Of a DNA stretch of 64,000 nt, positions 62,451-64,000 are shown one piece after another. Below the pieces are notes generated by a model. The model was not told where the DNA came from and made no database searches. It saw only the letters and a list, made by a program, of their open reading frames with translations. Source of the stretch: Paenibacillus sp. JJ-223 (lineage in GTDB: Bacteria > Bacillota > Bacilli > Paenibacillales > Paenibacillaceae); assembly GCF_927798175.1 (NCBI RefSeq), contig NZ_CAKMMP010000012.1, forward strand, positions 27,446 to 91,445, in the 5' to 3' direction. Position 1 is the first letter of the stretch, and every line of letters starts with the position of its first letter. The position numbers and the translations under genes are program-made.

Positions 62451-62545
62451 CCAATAACAACGGTTTTATTGTGGATAATTGCTCACTTTAATATACGGCG
62501 GGTTTGATTTCTCTAACATTTCGTAGCCGAAGGCTCGTTGCTCGC

Positions 62546-62587
62546 AAGAAAAACCGCTTTGCATAACTTTCAGCATGCAAAGCGGTT
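62546..62587 (-). terminator. Terminator of the GH3 gene
   Basis: aaccgctttgca pairs with tgcaaagcggtt; on the minus strand a TTTTTC run follows. It lies about 55 bases past the GH3 stop. Confidence 0.88.
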
Positions 62588-62641
62588 CAGCCCAACGTAA
62601 ACATGGTCATTCAGTGCAGCACCAAACGTGCCGAGGCTGGT

Positions 62642-64000
62642 TTATGGAATCAGGCAGAATTGCTGCAGTGCAGCCCCGCCTCTAAACACAATGTACAGTT
62701 GTTCCACGGAATCACTTGCCTTGAGTTCACATCGTACCGTTGTCCAGACACGCTCTTTCATGTACCGAATCGGACCGGTTGCCGTGCTCGGAACGTCGCA
62801 TTCGCCAATCAGTTCGCCGTCCAGCGCACCTGAACGGATCTCAAGACGGGCGTCGCCAGCGTTTGCAAAATCCGATACACGTGCTTCAAACTGCCGTGCG
62901 TCTTCTGTGCCATTATCCTTGAACACGATCCATGCGATCTGATCCTCACGGTATAGCGGTTCTCCCGGAGCGATGGCTCGGACGGTCGTTCTTCCTTCCA
63001 AACATTCATCCAGCAAAACGGCATGGCAATCGTCGTAATTCTCCGCAGGTGTAGGCAGATGAAGCTTCCGTGCGGGAATCGTCTCTCCTTCAATGGTTAA
63101 CGCCAGCGTTTGCCGGGCGTCTGCGGAGGAACGGCCGGCCATGATGGACCAGACGGCGGATTCCACGCAGTAACGGTCACGGGTCACGTCCCACATGGCC
63201 AAGCGCTGTACGGGAACCGTCAGGCGCACGATCGCTTGTTCTCCGGCCGCAACATGGACCCGGCGGAAAGCCAGCAATTGCTTGCGGGCGCGTCTGACCC
63301 TGGAGGTTTGCGCGGAACCGTAGACCTGTACCACCTCATCGCTTGCAACAGCGCCAGCATTCCGAATGCTTACTTCAACGCTCAGCACGTCTTTGCCTTC
63401 CGCGTCTACCGTTCGTTCCACTTGCAGCGATTCGTATTCGAATTCGGAATAGGTCAATCCATGCCCGAACGGGTAGAGCACGGATCCTTCATGGTATTGA
63501 TAAGTCAATCCGTTACGGATAATATCGTATTCCAGCAGATCCGGAAGCTGGGATCCATCTTCGTACCATGTCATGTTGAGCCGCCCTGCCGGAGCATAAG
63601 CACCTGTCAGCACATCGGCGAGGGCACTGCCTAATTCCTGCCCCGCATGAGTCAGGTACACGATGGCCGGGGCCACATCCTTAAGATCGTGAAGGGCAAA
63701 CGGATAACTGCCTATGATGACGACCACGGTGTTCGGGTTGGCCGCGCATACTTCTTTCACAAGCCGAATCTGCTCCGTCGGAAGCGTGAGGCCCGGTCTG
63801 TCGATTTCTTCCTTGCCGTTGATGTAGGGGTTGTTACCCACCACGACGATGGACACGTCGCTGTCCTGTGCGATACGCGCCGCCCGCTCTACCCCGTCGA
63901 GCCGCAGCTCGCGCACAAACGGGGCTGCAGCGCCTTGTTCCGCTTCCTCCGCCAAAGGTGCGAGAACCAACTGTCCCTTGTGCTCGCGAAGGCCCAGAGG
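62642..64000 (-). CDS. GH3 beta-glycosidase, C-terminal part (5' end outside window)
   Basis: 453 codons are visible and the frame is open to the window edge, so the N-terminal (alpha/beta)8 domain with the nucleophile Asp is missing here. The visible part is the GH3 C-terminal domain (VVVGNNPYINGKEEIDRPGLTL; HAGQELGSALADVLTGAYAP; VLYPFGHGLTYSEFEY), then a fibronectin-III-like domain (VSIRNAGAVASDEVVQVYGS; QLLAFRRVHVAAGEQA), then about 130 extra residues resembling a CBM6-like sugar-binding module (QIAWIVFKDNGTEDARQFEARV). Substrates of such enzymes are beta-glucosides or beta-xylosides; not decidable from this half. Confidence 0.92.
   Translation of the reverse strand, partial: PLGLREHKGQLVLAPLAEEAEQGAAAPFVRELRLDGVERAARIAQDSDVSIVVVGNNPYINGKEEIDRPGLTLPTEQIRLVKEVCAANPNTVVVIIGSYPFALHDLKDVAPAIVYLTHAGQELGSALADVLTGAYAPAGRLNMTWYEDGSQLPDLLEYDIIRNGLTYQYHEGSVLYPFGHGLTYSEFEYESLQVERTVDAEGKDVLSVEVSIRNAGAVASDEVVQVYGSAQTSRVRRARKQLLAFRRVHVAAGEQAIVRLTVPVQRLAMWDVTRDRYCVESAVWSIMAGRSSADARQTLALTIEGETIPARKLHLPTPAENYDDCHAVLLDECLEGRTTVRAIAPGEPLYREDQIAWIVFKDNGTEDARQFEARVSDFANAGDARLEIRSGALDGELIGECDVPSTATGPIRYMKERVWTTVRCELKASDSVEQLYIVFRGGAALQQFCLIP

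Overview
The window looks like chromosomal DNA of a Paenibacillus-type endospore-forming Bacillota. The evidence is the sepM/ylbJ/coaD/rsmD/tmcAL neighbourhood, sporulation and germination proteins (YlbJ, a LipC-like lipase), YesM/YesN-type two-component genes, a GH74 xyloglucanase, Gram-positive ribosome binding sites and moderate GC. I see no rRNA, tRNA, CRISPR array, prophage or intact insertion sequence. All gene calls come from reading translations by eye; no database search was run.

Layout. 1-5344: housekeeping block (end of tmcAL, sepM, ylbJ, coaD, rsmD) with a repeat-rich 1.1-kb intergenic stretch. 5754-10766: a SecA2-type ATPase behind an ABC-2 transporter and an unusual regulator that joins a degenerate ABC ATPase to a LytTR DNA-binding domain. 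11068-13944: a second, stand-alone MraY-type transferase, a SEC-C methionine aminopeptidase, a mini AraC protein and a small membrane protein. 14078-27638: a glycan-use block with GH2 beta-galactosidase, a complete carbohydrate ABC importer (no ATPase), a YesN/YesM sensor system and a secreted GH74-X2-CBM3 xyloglucanase. 28188-33910: lactonase-like protein, two small esterases, an AraC regulator and a divergent GH42 beta-galactosidase. 34315-40133: WYL regulator with an AlkZ-related protein, then uxaA/uxaB (hexuronate catabolism) divergent from a cupin-AraC regulator. 40213-51137: TPR protein, a kinase-like phosphotransferase, germination lipase, an MMPL exporter with its MarR regulator, GNAT, NagK-like kinase, methyltransferase, zinc-ribbon protein, MarR and rpiA. 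51638-57156: a chemoreceptor followed 47 bp later by a one-module non-ribosomal peptide synthetase that ends in a reductase domain. 57224-64000: TraX-like protein, GNAT, FucU, a MarR-MFS operon with a consensus promoter and palindromic operator, a second MFS exporter and the 3' part of a GH3 glycosidase.

How it fits together. Much of the window serves plant polysaccharide use. GH74 cuts the xyloglucan backbone outside the cell, the ABC importer brings in oligosaccharides, the two beta-galactosidases remove galactosyl units, and the small esterases could remove acetyl groups. The uxa genes process galacturonate from pectin, and GH3 and NagK-like enzymes finish other sugars. cre-like sites suggest carbon catabolite control of several of these units.

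The features most worth a second look are the chemoreceptor/NRPS-reductase pair, the ABC-LytTR fusion regulator, the extra MraY whose histidine motif reads HYH, and a family of about 200-bp intergenic repeats with terminal inverted repeats, present in two good and two or three decayed copies.
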